64,000 nucleotides of DNA from JAIBJN01 sp963825255. Lineage in GTDB: Bacteria; Actinomycetota; Thermoleophilia; Gaiellales; Gaiellaceae. This document shows, piece after piece, positions 33,265 through 41,880 of this stretch. Below the pieces are notes generated by a model. That model searched no databases and was not told the DNA's origin. It saw only the letters and a list, made by a program, of their open reading frames with translations. The position numbers and the translations under genes were made by a program. Location: positions 434,001 through 498,000 of the forward strand of contig CAWGSF010000001.1 of the NCBI GenBank assembly GCA_963825255.1, in the 5' to 3' direction. Each line of letters starts with the position of its first letter. The stretch's first letter is position 1.

Positions 33265-34462
33265 GCCCCGGCCTGGGGCTGGCAGCACCACTCGGCGACC
33301 TGCGGGAAGGATCCTGCGCCGGCATCGCCGGGATCGAACTCGCGCTGATGTTGTCGACGGCCTTGATCCGCGGCGGGGAGAGGCGGAGGAAGAGGAACTG
33401 GTCCGCCTCGGGCCAGGCGGCGAGGAGCCAGCGGCCGTCCGGCGAGAGGACGAGATCCCGGAGGTGGCCCGGGCCGGTGTAGATCTCGCGCGGGCCGATG
33501 GTACGGCAAGCTCCGCCGCCGAAGCAGCCCGCTCTGGACGAGCGTCGTCTTCCGGGCGCCGGCGTCGTAGTCGGCGTAGACGACGCTGTCGGCCGGGCCA
33601 CCGACCGCGTCCCAGCAGCTCGTGCCCCTCGCCGAGTCGAACCGTCGGACGCTCGAACGGCTCGCCGTTCCGGCGGTGGACGACGAGCTCGTTCCTCGTG
33701 AGGGTGGCAACGTGCCCGTCGGGCGTCCAGAGGATCTCCCTGATCCCCGGGATGCCCGGCGTCCGGAAGAGCTCCTCGCCGGAGTCGACGTCGACGGCGC
33801 GAGACGACCCCGTCGGCCCGCGCGTAGGCGAGGACCGTCCGGTTCGCGCGCGGAAGCCACGCGGGCGCGACCGGGGCGACGTCGCGCGCGAGCAGGCGGT
33901 CTCCGGTCCCGTCTCCGTCGACGACCCGGAGCGTCTCCCCCTCCCGGTAGGCGATGCGGAAGCCCGGCGTCGGGGCCCAGCGGGCGTCCCCCACGCGGCC
34001 GGGGCGCGCGAGCGACCAGCGCGGATCGCCGTCGAGCTCCGTCGCGACGACCCGGTGGCCGGCGGTGGCGACGACGAACAGGCCGCGCGGCGAGAAGCTC
34101 GCCCCGCCGTAGGCGCCGAGCAGCCGCTTCGACCCGTCCCCGCGGACGACCCAGGCGCCGCGCTCGGAGGTGACGAGGAGCATCCCGGGCGCGGGCAGGC
34201 GGACGAGGGCGGGCTCGGCGTTCGGCTCGCCGGCGACCCGGTCGCGGATCCAGTCGCCCACGGCGCGGCCGGGCGGGGACAGCGCCGCAGCGGCGACGAC
34301 GGCGACCACTGCCAGAGCCAGTGCCGGGCGGAGCAGGCGCCGCGGGCGGGGAAGCGGCTCGCGCTCGGCGTACGCGGCGCGAACGACCTCCCAGGCACGG
34401 CGCTCCGCGTCGGCCTCGTCCGGCAACGGGACGGCGAAGAGCAAGGCTCGGAGGTCGTTCAC
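33258..34462 (-). pseudogene. Membrane-anchored beta-propeller (TolB/WD40-like) protein, four frame breaks
   Basis: GTG at 34462 overlaps the ECF sigma stop (GTGA). One membrane helix (PALALAVVAVVAAAAL) follows a cytoplasmic head of about 45 residues. Propeller repeats include FSPRGLFVVATAGHRVVA, TPDGHVATLTRNELVVH and LSPDGRWLLAAWPEADQF. Frames change near 33805, 33625 (extra G in a G run), 33530 and 33345. The last piece ends FPQVAEWCCQPQAGAQ. The cytoplasmic head beside a sigma factor suggests an anti-sigma role, although no ZAS zinc motif is visible. About 400 residues if restored. Confidence 0.7.
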
Positions 34463-35008
34463 TCCTCCACCTCCCGGTCCACGTCTCCCTGCAGCGCGTC
34501 GAGCCCCCGGCGGAGACGGGAGTTCACGGTCCCGCGCGGCAGGCCCAGCATCCTCGCGATCTCGCCCGGGGAGTAGTCGAGGAGGTACCGAAGCACGACC
34601 ACCGCCCGGTGGTCGGGGGAGAGCGAGGCGAGCGCCAGCATCACGTCCTCCGAGAGCTGGCCCTGCGAGCGGGTCGGCTCGGGGGCGGAGGTCGTCTCGA
34701 GCACGTGCTCGGCCGCGACCTCCCGCCGGAGCGTCCGCGCACGGGCCACGTCGATCGCGCGGTTGACGACGATGCGGTGCAGCCAGGGCCCGAACGGCCT
34801 CCCCGCCTCGAACCGGTCCAGCGAGCCGAACCGCGGCGAGGAACGCCTCCTGGGCCACGTCCTCCGCGGCGGAGGCGTCGTGGAGGACGAGGTAGGCAGC
34901 GCGGTGCGCCCGCGACCAGTGGGCGCGGAAGAGGGCCTCGAGATCGGAGGCCGATCCCGCCTGTGCGCCGCGTACCCAGGCGCGCTCGTCACGGCCCGCG
35001 TCCGCCAT
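34459..35008 (-). CDS. ECF-family RNA polymerase sigma factor, frameshifted
   Basis: ATG at 35008: region 2 reads LEALFRAHWSRAHRAAYL, then EDVAQEAFLAAVR. One extra base near 34824 shifts the frame into SLDRFEAGRPFGPWLHRIVVN. Region 4 is LSPDHRAVVVLRYLLDYSPGEIA (in part) and LGLPRGTVNSRLRRGL. Read through, it is 182 residues, normal for ECF sigmas. It is coupled to the downstream membrane-anchored propeller protein, a likely signal-sensing partner. A promoter motif for its own regulon was not identified. Confidence 0.85.
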
Positions 35009-35110
35009 CGCGTGGCGACTATACGAGCGGGCGCCCGGCTCAGGTCCATCGTCTCAATACGACCCGGCGCCTTGCGGAGGTCCCGGGACCGTCGTACGCT
35101 TCCGGCCACG

Positions 35111-35431
35111 ATGCGCTCGTGCGCCGCCTGTCACGGCGAGGTGGAGGAGCGGTTCCGCTTCTGCCCCTGGTGCGGCGCGCCCCAGCGCCTCAAGATCGTC
35201 GAGGCCTTTCGTCCGCACCCGCTCCTCGAGGGCGACCGCGGGAGGGCGTTGCGCGTCTCCCGCTACCTCGGCGGAGGAGACGACCCGCCGCACGTCCGCT
35301 TCAGCGTCTGGAGCGCGGAGGCCGGGAAGCCGACCGCCGCTGCGGCGGTCTCCCTCGCCGAGGACGAGGTGGAGCGCCTGGCCCGGTTCCTCGCGGACTC
35401 CGCTGTGTCCGAGACGACCACGATCGCCTAG
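35111..35431 (+). CDS. Zinc-ribbon protein of unknown function
   Basis: ATG at 35111 gives 106 residues. The N-terminal double knuckle is MRSCAACHGEVEERFRFCPWCG (CAAC and CPWC; shown split). It is followed by a mixed alpha/beta part with LRVSRYLGGGDDPPHVRFSVW and a C-terminal helix DEVERLARFLADS. It is divergent from the ECF sigma gene. A nucleic-acid or protein-binding role is a guess from the ribbon only. Confidence 0.7.
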   Translation: MRSCAACHGEVEERFRFCPWCGAPQRLKIVEAFRPHPLLEGDRGRALRVSRYLGGGDDPPHVRFSVWSAEAGKPTAAAAVSLAEDEVERLARFLADSAVSETTTIA

Positions 35432-35434
35432 GGC

Positions 35435-36135
35435 TCAGGGGAGCAGCAGGCGCCTGACGGCGCGCGCGTGGCGGGCGGCCGCCGCGTCGGAGAGCGATCC
35501 CGCGGGCAACTCGACCACGAACGACGCCGTGCCAGGGAACCTGTGGTTCTGCCAGTTCGGCGCCGTCCCGTGCGGCCACGGGATGGACCGGTACGGCTCC
35601 CTCGCGAGGCGCGCGTAGCGACGCGCCATGCCCTGCTCTGGCCCCACGCCCGGACGAGCGCCTGCGGCTGGTGGTACCAGATCGTCACGTCCGGCCGCGC
35701 CTGGAGGATCACCTTCCGGGCGAGCCGCGTCTCCCGCTCCGACCAGGGGCGCGGGCCCGAGTACTCGGGGTCCCACCGCTCCCCGATCGGGACCCAGCCG
35801 GAGCCGAAGTTGCGATTGAGGTCGACGCCGCGCCCGTTCTGGCGCACACCGAGCCGGAATCCGTCGGGGTTGAGCTGGTGGACGATCCAGAGGTCGATCC
35901 CCGCCGGGACGGCGTGGCGGGCCAGGCGCCTCGTGATCTTCCGCCCCTGGCACTCGTTCCCGTGGATGCAGCCCACCACGAGGATCTTCCGCGGGCTCGA
36001 GAAGTCGCCGAAGCGGTTGACGCGGATCGGTCGCTCTCCGCGCTGCGAGAGGCCGAGGAGCCAGTGGCTCTCCTGCGCGGGGGCGGCCGCCGGAAGCGCG
36101 AGCAGCGCCGCGACGGCCAGCACGGCGATGACCAT
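35435..36135 (-). CDS. Secreted M14-type zinc carboxypeptidase/murein peptide amidase, frameshifted
   Basis: ATG at 36135 with signal peptide VIAVLAVAALLALPAAAPAQ. The zinc motif is GCIHGNECQGRK (His and Glu), with HQLNPDGFRLG, NGRGVDLNRNFG and the third zinc ligand in IWYHQPQALVRAWG. The frame changes near 35645 and continues as RRYARLAREPYRSIPWPHG to FVVELPAGSLSD, where the Glu is catalytic. About 233 residues when joined. It resembles MpaA-like enzymes that trim murein peptides. A second wall peptidase lies divergently beside it. Confidence 0.8.
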
Positions 36136-36207
36136 GACAGGAGCTACGCGGGGCGGCCGCGTGAGGGTCCGGGACCCCGTCACTGCGCCCCAGCGTACTT
36201 CGGGCAG

Positions 36208-36846
36208 GTGAGGACCGCCGCCGCCCTGCTCGCGCTCGCCCTCGCTCCCGTCGCGGGCGCGTTCGTCGATGCGGGGCCCGGCCGCACCGCCCGACGTCGC
36301 GCCCGCTCCACGGCCGAGCGCGTCGTCTGGCGCGCCTCCGCGGCGCTCGGGACGCCGGCCGCGGGGCGGCTCGTGCGCGGCGTCCGCCTTCCGGCGGAGG
36401 GCCGCGACTTCTTCACCTGGGACCCGGTGCTGCACCGCAGGCCGAACCGCCCCTGGCGGCGCTGGGGGACCGATCGGCTCGTGCGGCTCGTGCTCGCGGT
36501 CGTTCGCGAGTACGCAGCCGCCCATCCCGGTGCGCCCCGTGTCGGGATCGGCGATCTCAGCCGTCCCCGCGGCGGTCCGTTCGGGCCGAAGCACGCCACG
36601 CACCAGAACGGCCTCGACGTCGACGTGTACTACCCACGCCTCGACGGGCGCGAGCGGCCGCCCCGGATCGTGGGTCAGATCGACCGAGGACTCGCGCAGG
36701 ACCTCGTCGACCGCTTCGTGCGCGCGGGCGCCGAGCTGATCTACGTCGGCCCGGCGACAGGCTTCACGGGCCCGCCCGGCGTCGTCCAGGTGCTCTGGAA
36801 CCACGACAACCACCTGCACGTGAGGATCGGTGCTAAGACTCGCTGA
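36208..36846 (+). CDS. Secreted penicillin-insensitive murein endopeptidase (MepA/M74-like)
   Basis: GTG at 36208 gives 212 residues with a short signal peptide (TAAALLALALAPVAGA). Metal motifs: PFGPKHATHQNGLDVDVYYP (His...Asp; in part HATHQNGLDVDVYY) and LWNHDNHLHVRIG (HxH). These are LAS/M74 metallopeptidase signatures; such enzymes cut cross-links in peptidoglycan. The length is below E. coli MepA (274), but the catalytic core is complete. Seven bases separate it from the next gene. Confidence 0.82.
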   Translation: MRTAAALLALALAPVAGAFVDAGPGRTARRRARSTAERVVWRASAALGTPAAGRLVRGVRLPAEGRDFFTWDPVLHRRPNRPWRRWGTDRLVRLVLAVVREYAAAHPGAPRVGIGDLSRPRGGPFGPKHATHQNGLDVDVYYPRLDGRERPPRIVGQIDRGLAQDLVDRFVRAGAELIYVGPATGFTGPPGVVQVLWNHDNHLHVRIGAKTR

Positions 36847-36852
36847 CCAGCG

Positions 36853-37846
36853 GTGCGCCGGATCCTCACCTGGCTCCTCGTGGGGGCGGTCGTCGCCCTC
36901 GCTCTCGCCGCGGGCATCGACGCGTTGCGGGACGGGGGCGACTCGGAGCCGGCACTGGCCGAGGCCGAGCCGGCAGCACCGACTGTGACGCGAGCGGCGT
37001 CCGCCCCGGGCATGGACTTCGCTGCCTCGAGCCTGAGAACGGCGGGGTTGAGCGGTGGCCTCGTCTACGCAGACGAGGACTGCGCCGTCCATTCACTCAC
37101 GTTCCCCGACCTCCAGCCGGGCCCCGTCGGCGATCTCGCGCCCCGCGCGGAGCAGGTCGGCAGCTCGTGCAGGCTCGCGTCGCCAGGCCCGCTAGGCGTC
37201 CCCTACCGGATCGGGTGCCGTCGCGGGCGCGTCGAGGTGACGAACGCCTCCGGCAAGGTCCTGGCCCGCTATCCGGGCTGCGCGCCCGTGTGGGGCCCCG
37301 GGAACGCGGTGGGGCTCGTCCGCGACGGCGGGGTGGTCAAGCTGACGGCACCGGTCGCGGCGCCGGAGCTCGTGCGCGAGCGCGTCCTCCTCACGCGGAG
37401 CCGCGTCGAGCGCGAGCTTCGGGAGCGCGTGGAGTGGATATCGCTTTGCCGTCGCCGAGTTCATCTGGCTCGGAGCGAATCGTCTGGCCGTGATCGTGGA
37501 GGCGCGGAAGCGCCGGGAGACCCTCGACCTGCTCGCGGTCTTCGCGGGCGGGCGGCTCCTCTCGGTGCCCGGCTACGGCTACGACGGCCTCACCGATCTC
37601 CGGGTGAGCCCACGCGGATCGTTCGTCACCGCCCGAATCGTCGAGCCCGGGGGGCTGGCCGTGGTCGACCGGAACGGCGAGACCGCGCGCCCGGCCCTTC
37701 GCCACGGTGACGCGATCGCCTGGTCGTACGACGAGCGGTGGATCGCCGAGGCGACCTCCGACGGGGTCTACGTCTTCCGGGCCGACGAGTCGAGTCCCGA
37801 GTTCGTGCGCATCCCGATTGCAGCGCGCGATCTGATGTGGTGGTAG
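36853..37846 (+). CDS. Tandem-duplicated secreted protein, copy A, one frame break
   Basis: GTG at 36853 reads RRILTWLLVGAVVALALAAG, an uncleaved anchor or signal. The body carries GGLVYADEDCAVHSLTFPDLQPG and repeated Cys. The frame moves near 37438 and continues YRFAVAEFIWLGANRLAVI to SYDERWIAEATSDGVYVFR (in part) and RIPIAARDLMWW. It looks like a small beta-propeller or WD40-type sensor outside the membrane. About 330 residues joined. A homologous, more damaged copy starts three bases after the stop. Confidence 0.65.
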
Positions 37847-37848
37847 CG

Positions 37849-38700
37849 ATGCGGCGCTGGTTGACCTGGCTGGTCGTCGCCGCGGTCGCCGGCATCGGCG
37901 CTCGCGGCCACGGCCGACACGCTCCGGGGTGAGCAGACCGTGACCCGATGCGGCCGCGCCGACCGCGACCGCCGCGGTTCCCGCTCGCGAGGACGAACGC
38001 GCCGTTTCGCGAGCTTCGCGAGTCCGGGGTCGACCGGCGTCATCACGTACTCGGACGAGGACTGCCGCCTGCACGCGATGACGCTCCCCGATCTCGAGCC
38101 GGCCGCACGCGTCCCCGATTCGAGATGTGCGAGCCCTTCTCCGCGAAGCGGCGGCATCGGCGCCTTCGACGGCGACGTCGTCTGGTCGGGCCTCGGCTAC
38201 CACACCGTCCAGGTCGTCGTCTCGCAGGAGGCGCTCAGCCGGCGGCGCTCCCGCCGCGCTCGGGTCGACGACGGAGCGACGGCTATCGCGCCGTCCAGGC
38301 CGAGTGGCTTGGAGAGGAACGGCCGTCGTTCTGCCGGTCGACGTACAGCGCCGCGGGAGCGGGCTCTGGCGATGCTTCGCAGGACGACGAGTGGTCGTCG
38401 CGCAGCCGCGCTGGGTCGTCGGGAGCTGCTCGCGATGTCCGCCCGAGCCCGCGCGGACGCTACGTCGCTGTGCTCGGCCCGCTACGGCGTCGGCCTGCTC
38501 GGACCGACCAGGCCGACGCGCGTCGACGCTTCCGGACGTGCGCAGGCTCCGCACGCGATCGCGTGGTCACCGGACGAGCGCTGGACGGCGCTGGCGACCA
38601 GGGCGAGCGTGTACGTCTTCCGCGACCAGAGACGCCCGAGGGCGCGCTCATCCGCATCCCGCTCGCCGTCCGGGATCTCGCCTGGGGGGACGCCGAATAG
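37849..38700 (+). pseudogene. Tandem-duplicated secreted protein, copy B, heavily frame-broken
   Basis: ATG at 37849 starts MRRWLTWLVVAAVAGIGA, matching the head of copy A. Other matching pieces lie in different frames: GVITYSDEDCRLHAMTLPDLEP near 38035-38100 (cf. YADEDCAVHSLTFPDLQP), SPDERWTALATRASVYVFR near 38570, and a final LIRIPLAVRDLAWGDAE. At least three frame changes separate them, and no single long frame covers the gene. It is a degraded or poorly sequenced duplicate of copy A. Confidence 0.65.
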
Positions 38701-38710
38701 AATCGAGGCA

Positions 38711-39886
38711 GTGGGGTACGAGCCGCTCTCCGCCGAGCAGCGCGAGATCCGCGACCTCGTGAGGACGCTCGCGCGCGACCGCATCGCCCCCCGCGCGGCC
38801 GAGATCGACGAGACCGGCGAGTTCCCCTGGGACATGGTCGAGCTCTTCCGCGAGCACGGCATCCTCGGGCTGCCGTTCGACGAGGCCCACGGCGGCACGG
38901 GAACCGGGACGCTCATGGTCCTCGTCGCCGTCGAGGAGATCTCGAAGGCCTGCGCGACCACCGGGCTCATCCTGGCGATGCAGGAGCTCGGCTCCCTCGC
39001 GATCAAGAACGACGGCTCCGACGAGCAGAAGGACCGATACCTACCTCGGCTGGCGAGCGGCGAGTGGCTGCCGGCCTACGCGCTCACGGAGCCCGGCTCC
39101 GGCTCCGACGCCGCCGCGATGCGGTCGGAGGCGAGGCGCGAGGGCGACGAGTACGTCCTCAACGGCTCGAAGCGCTTCATCACGAACGCGGGCGTCGCGA
39201 GCCTGTACGTCGTCTTCGCCAAGACCGATCCCGCGGCCGGGCACGACGGCATCTCGGCGTTCCTCGTCGAGAGCGACGCATCCGGGTTCGAGGTCGGCCG
39301 GATCGAGCCGAAGATGGGGATCAAGGGCTCGACGACGGGCGAGGTCTTCCTCACGGACTGCCGCGTGCCCGTCGCGAACCGCATCGGCGAGGAGGGCGAG
39401 GGCTTCCGAGTGGCCATGCGCGTCCTCGACCGCTCGCGGCCCGGGATCGCCGCCCAGGCGCTCGGGATCGCGCAGGGCGCGACCGACTACGCCCTGGAGT
39501 ACGCGAAAACGCGGGAGACGATGGGGAGGCCGATCGCCGGGCACCAGCTGATCGCCGGGAAGCTCGCCGAGATGGAGACGAAGTGCGAGGCCGCGCGCGG
39601 GCTGCTCTACAAGGTCGGCGCGGCCATCGACGAGGGCGTCGAGCCGCTGACGAAGCTCTCGGCGATGGCGAAGCTCTTCTGCGGCGACACCGCGATGGAG
39701 GTCACGACCGAGGCGGTGCAGATCCTCGGCGGCTACGGATACATGAAGGAGTACCCCGTCGAGCGCATGATGCGCGACGCGAAGATCACGCAGATCTACG
39801 AGGGGACGCAGGAGATCCAGCGGATCGTGATCGCGCGCGAGATGCTGCGGGAGACGCGCGCCTCGCTCCCCGCCGAGGTCCACTGA
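38711..39886 (+). CDS. Acyl-CoA dehydrogenase
   Basis: GTG at 38711 gives 391 residues, the standard length. FAD and substrate motifs: YALTEPGSGSDAAAM, NGSKRFITNAGVASLYVVFA (in part), KMGIKGSTTGEVFL, LGIAQGATDYALEYAK and ILGGYGYMKEYPVERMMRD. The catalytic Glu is in IYEGTQEIQRIVIARE, the short/branched-chain position near residue 375. It oxidises acyl-CoA to enoyl-CoA, passing electrons to ETF. The stop overlaps the next gene. Chain-length preference cannot be decided. Confidence 0.93.
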   Translation: MGYEPLSAEQREIRDLVRTLARDRIAPRAAEIDETGEFPWDMVELFREHGILGLPFDEAHGGTGTGTLMVLVAVEEISKACATTGLILAMQELGSLAIKNDGSDEQKDRYLPRLASGEWLPAYALTEPGSGSDAAAMRSEARREGDEYVLNGSKRFITNAGVASLYVVFAKTDPAAGHDGISAFLVESDASGFEVGRIEPKMGIKGSTTGEVFLTDCRVPVANRIGEEGEGFRVAMRVLDRSRPGIAAQALGIAQGATDYALEYAKTRETMGRPIAGHQLIAGKLAEMETKCEAARGLLYKVGAAIDEGVEPLTKLSAMAKLFCGDTAMEVTTEAVQILGGYGYMKEYPVERMMRDAKITQIYEGTQEIQRIVIAREMLRETRASLPAEVH

Positions 39887-41301
39887 CTCCCGACGCGGTC
39901 GTGGTCGGGTCCGGCCCGAACGGGCTCGCGGCCGCGCTCACGCTGGCGCGCGCGGGCATGTCGGTCGTCGTGCGCGAAGGCGCGCCGGAGATCGGCGGCG
40001 GCCTCTGCTCCGGCGAGGTGACGCTGCCGGGGTTCGTCCACGACCGCTGCTCGGCGATCCACCCGCTCCTCGCCGGGTCGCCCTTCTTCCGCACGGTGCC
40101 GCTCGCGCGGCACGGCGTCGAGCTCGTCGAGCCGCCGGCCCCGCTCGCGCACCCGCTCGACGACGGGAGCGCCGTCCTCCTCGAGCGCTCGGTCGCGGAG
40201 ACCGCCGCCGGCCTGGGCGAGGACCGGTCCGCCTACGAGCGGCTGCTCGGGCCGGTCGTGGATGACTGGGATCTTCTGGAGGGAGCCGTCCTCGGCCCGC
40301 TGCTGCGGGTGCCGCGCCACCCGGTCGCGCTGGCGCGGTTCGCGCGCCGGGCGCTCCGGCCGGCGACCGGGCTCGCCGCCGGCGCCTTCCGCGGCGAGCG
40401 GGCGCGCGCGCTCCTCGCCGGCTGCGCGGCCCACTCGCTCATCCCCCTGGAGCGGAGACCCTCGGCCGCCGCCGGCGTCGTGCTCCTCGCCCTCGGGCAC
40501 CGGGTCGGCTGGCCCTTCCCGCGCGGCGGCTCCCAGCGGATCGCGGACGCGCTCGTCGCGGAGCTCCGCGAGCTCGGCAGCGTGGTCGAGACGGACGTTC
40601 CGGTGACCTCGCTGGACGAGCTCGGTGGGCCGCGGCTCGTCCTCTGCGACGTCGGCCCGCACGCGCTCGCCCGCATGGCCGGCGATCGCCTGTCGGAGCG
40701 CGAGCGGCGCCGCCTCCAGCTCTTCCGGTACGGGCCCGGCGTGTTCAAGGTCGACTACGCGCTCGACGGGCCGATCCCCTGGACGGCCCAGGAGTGCGGC
40801 CGCGCCGCGACCGTGCACCTGGGTGGAACACTGGCGGAGATCGCCGCGTCCGAGCGCGCTCCGTGGCGCGGCGAGCACGCGGAGCGGCCGTTCGTGCTCC
40901 TCGCCCAGCAGACCCTCTTCGACCCCACCCGGGCGCCGGCGGGCAAGCACACGGCGTGGGCCTACTGCCACGTTCCCCACGGGTCGGCGCTCGACGTCAG
41001 CGACCGCATCGAGGCGCAGGTCGAGCGCTTCGCGCCCGGGTTTCGCGAGCGCGTGCTGGCGCGGAGTGTCCAGGGGCCGGCCGATCTCGAGGCGCGGAAC
41101 CCCAACCTCGTGGGCGGCGACGTCACCGGAGGCGTCGCCGATCTGCGCGGCCTCCTCGAGCGGCCCGTCGTCCGGCGCGTCCCCTACCGGACATCGGCCG
41201 CCGGCGTCTACCTCTGCTCGTCCTCGACGCCTCCGGGCGCCGGGGTGCACGGGATGTGCGGCTACCTGGCGGCGCGGGCGGCCCTGAGCGACGCCTTGTA
41301 G
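39883..41301 (+). CDS. Phytoene dehydrogenase-like FAD oxidoreductase
   Basis: The frame begins at CTG 39883, which overlaps the acyl-CoA dehydrogenase stop exactly where an ATGA overlap would be expected; GTG 39901 is the nearest standard start but would cut the first strand. 472 residues. The FAD motif is VVVGSGPNGLAAALTLARAG, with EIGGGLCSGEVTLPGFVHD, GWPFPRGGSQRIADAL and a C-terminal LCSSSTPPGAGVHGMCG. It belongs to the phytoene desaturase/carotenoid isomerase group; the real substrate may be another polyene or lipid. Its end overlaps a convergent DNA-repair gene by 40 bases. Confidence 0.85.
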   Translation: MTPDAVVVGSGPNGLAAALTLARAGMSVVVREGAPEIGGGLCSGEVTLPGFVHDRCSAIHPLLAGSPFFRTVPLARHGVELVEPPAPLAHPLDDGSAVLLERSVAETAAGLGEDRSAYERLLGPVVDDWDLLEGAVLGPLLRVPRHPVALARFARRALRPATGLAAGAFRGERARALLAGCAAHSLIPLERRPSAAAGVVLLALGHRVGWPFPRGGSQRIADALVAELRELGSVVETDVPVTSLDELGGPRLVLCDVGPHALARMAGDRLSERERRRLQLFRYGPGVFKVDYALDGPIPWTAQECGRAATVHLGGTLAEIAASERAPWRGEHAERPFVLLAQQTLFDPTRAPAGKHTAWAYCHVPHGSALDVSDRIEAQVERFAPGFRERVLARSVQGPADLEARNPNLVGGDVTGGVADLRGLLERPVVRRVPYRTSAAGVYLCSSSTPPGAGVHGMCGYLAARAALSDAL

Positions 41302-41840
41302 GCGCGCTTCTTCTCCTGGTAGGCCTCGAGCGCCTCCAGCGAGTCGACGTCGCCCAGCGTGGGGTGTGTCGGGGCGACGTCCTCCCACCCCGGCGGGCGG
41401 ACGCCGAAGCGCTTGCCCACGATGGCGATGAGCGACCGGGCCTTCATCGGGCCGATGCCGGGGAGGGCGAGCAAGCGCCGCTCGAGATCCTCGCCCGTCT
41501 CGGCCTCGAGCCAGACGCGGTCGGCCCTGCCTCCGTACTCGTCGGCGACGGTCGCGCAGAGCTCCTGCACGCGGTGCGCCATCGTCCCCGGGTAGCGGTG
41601 GATGGCGGGCTTCTCCCGGAAGATCCGCTCGAGCTCGCCGGGATCGGTCGCCGCGATCTCCGCGGCGTCCAGGGTGCCGAGCCTCCGGCACAGCTCGAGG
41701 GGGCCGGAGAACGCCTTCTGGACGGTCACCTGCTGGTCGAGAACGAAGCCGATGAGGAGCGCGAGCGGCTCCTCGACGAGGAGGCGGTCGGCCTCGTCGT
41801 CACCGGTGTAGTGGAGGCGCGTCGGGCTCGTCGTCGCCAC
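41262..41840 (-). CDS. HhH-GPD-type base-excision repair protein (TIGR03252-like)
   Basis: A 192-residue protein. It opens with PTRLHYTGDDEADRLL and LALLIGFVLDQQVTVQKAF, typical of the actinobacterial uncharacterised HhH-GPD group. The helix-hairpin-helix is LLALPGIGPMKARSLIAIVGKRFG, given in part, and the catalytic-loop region PPGWEDVAPTHPTLGDVDS follows. The Lys of classical bifunctional glycosylases is not evident. It probably binds or repairs damaged DNA. Divergent from lhr by 40 bases. Confidence 0.82.
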   Translation of the reverse strand: MATTSPTRLHYTGDDEADRLLVEEPLALLIGFVLDQQVTVQKAFSGPLELCRRLGTLDAAEIAATDPGELERIFREKPAIHRYPGTMAHRVQELCATVADEYGGRADRVWLEAETGEDLERRLLALPGIGPMKARSLIAIVGKRFGVRPPGWEDVAPTHPTLGDVDSLEALEAYQEKKRAYKASLRAARAAR

Positions 41841-41880
41841 GCTCCGAGTCTAGCCCGAGCGGCATGGGTAGGCTGGGCGC

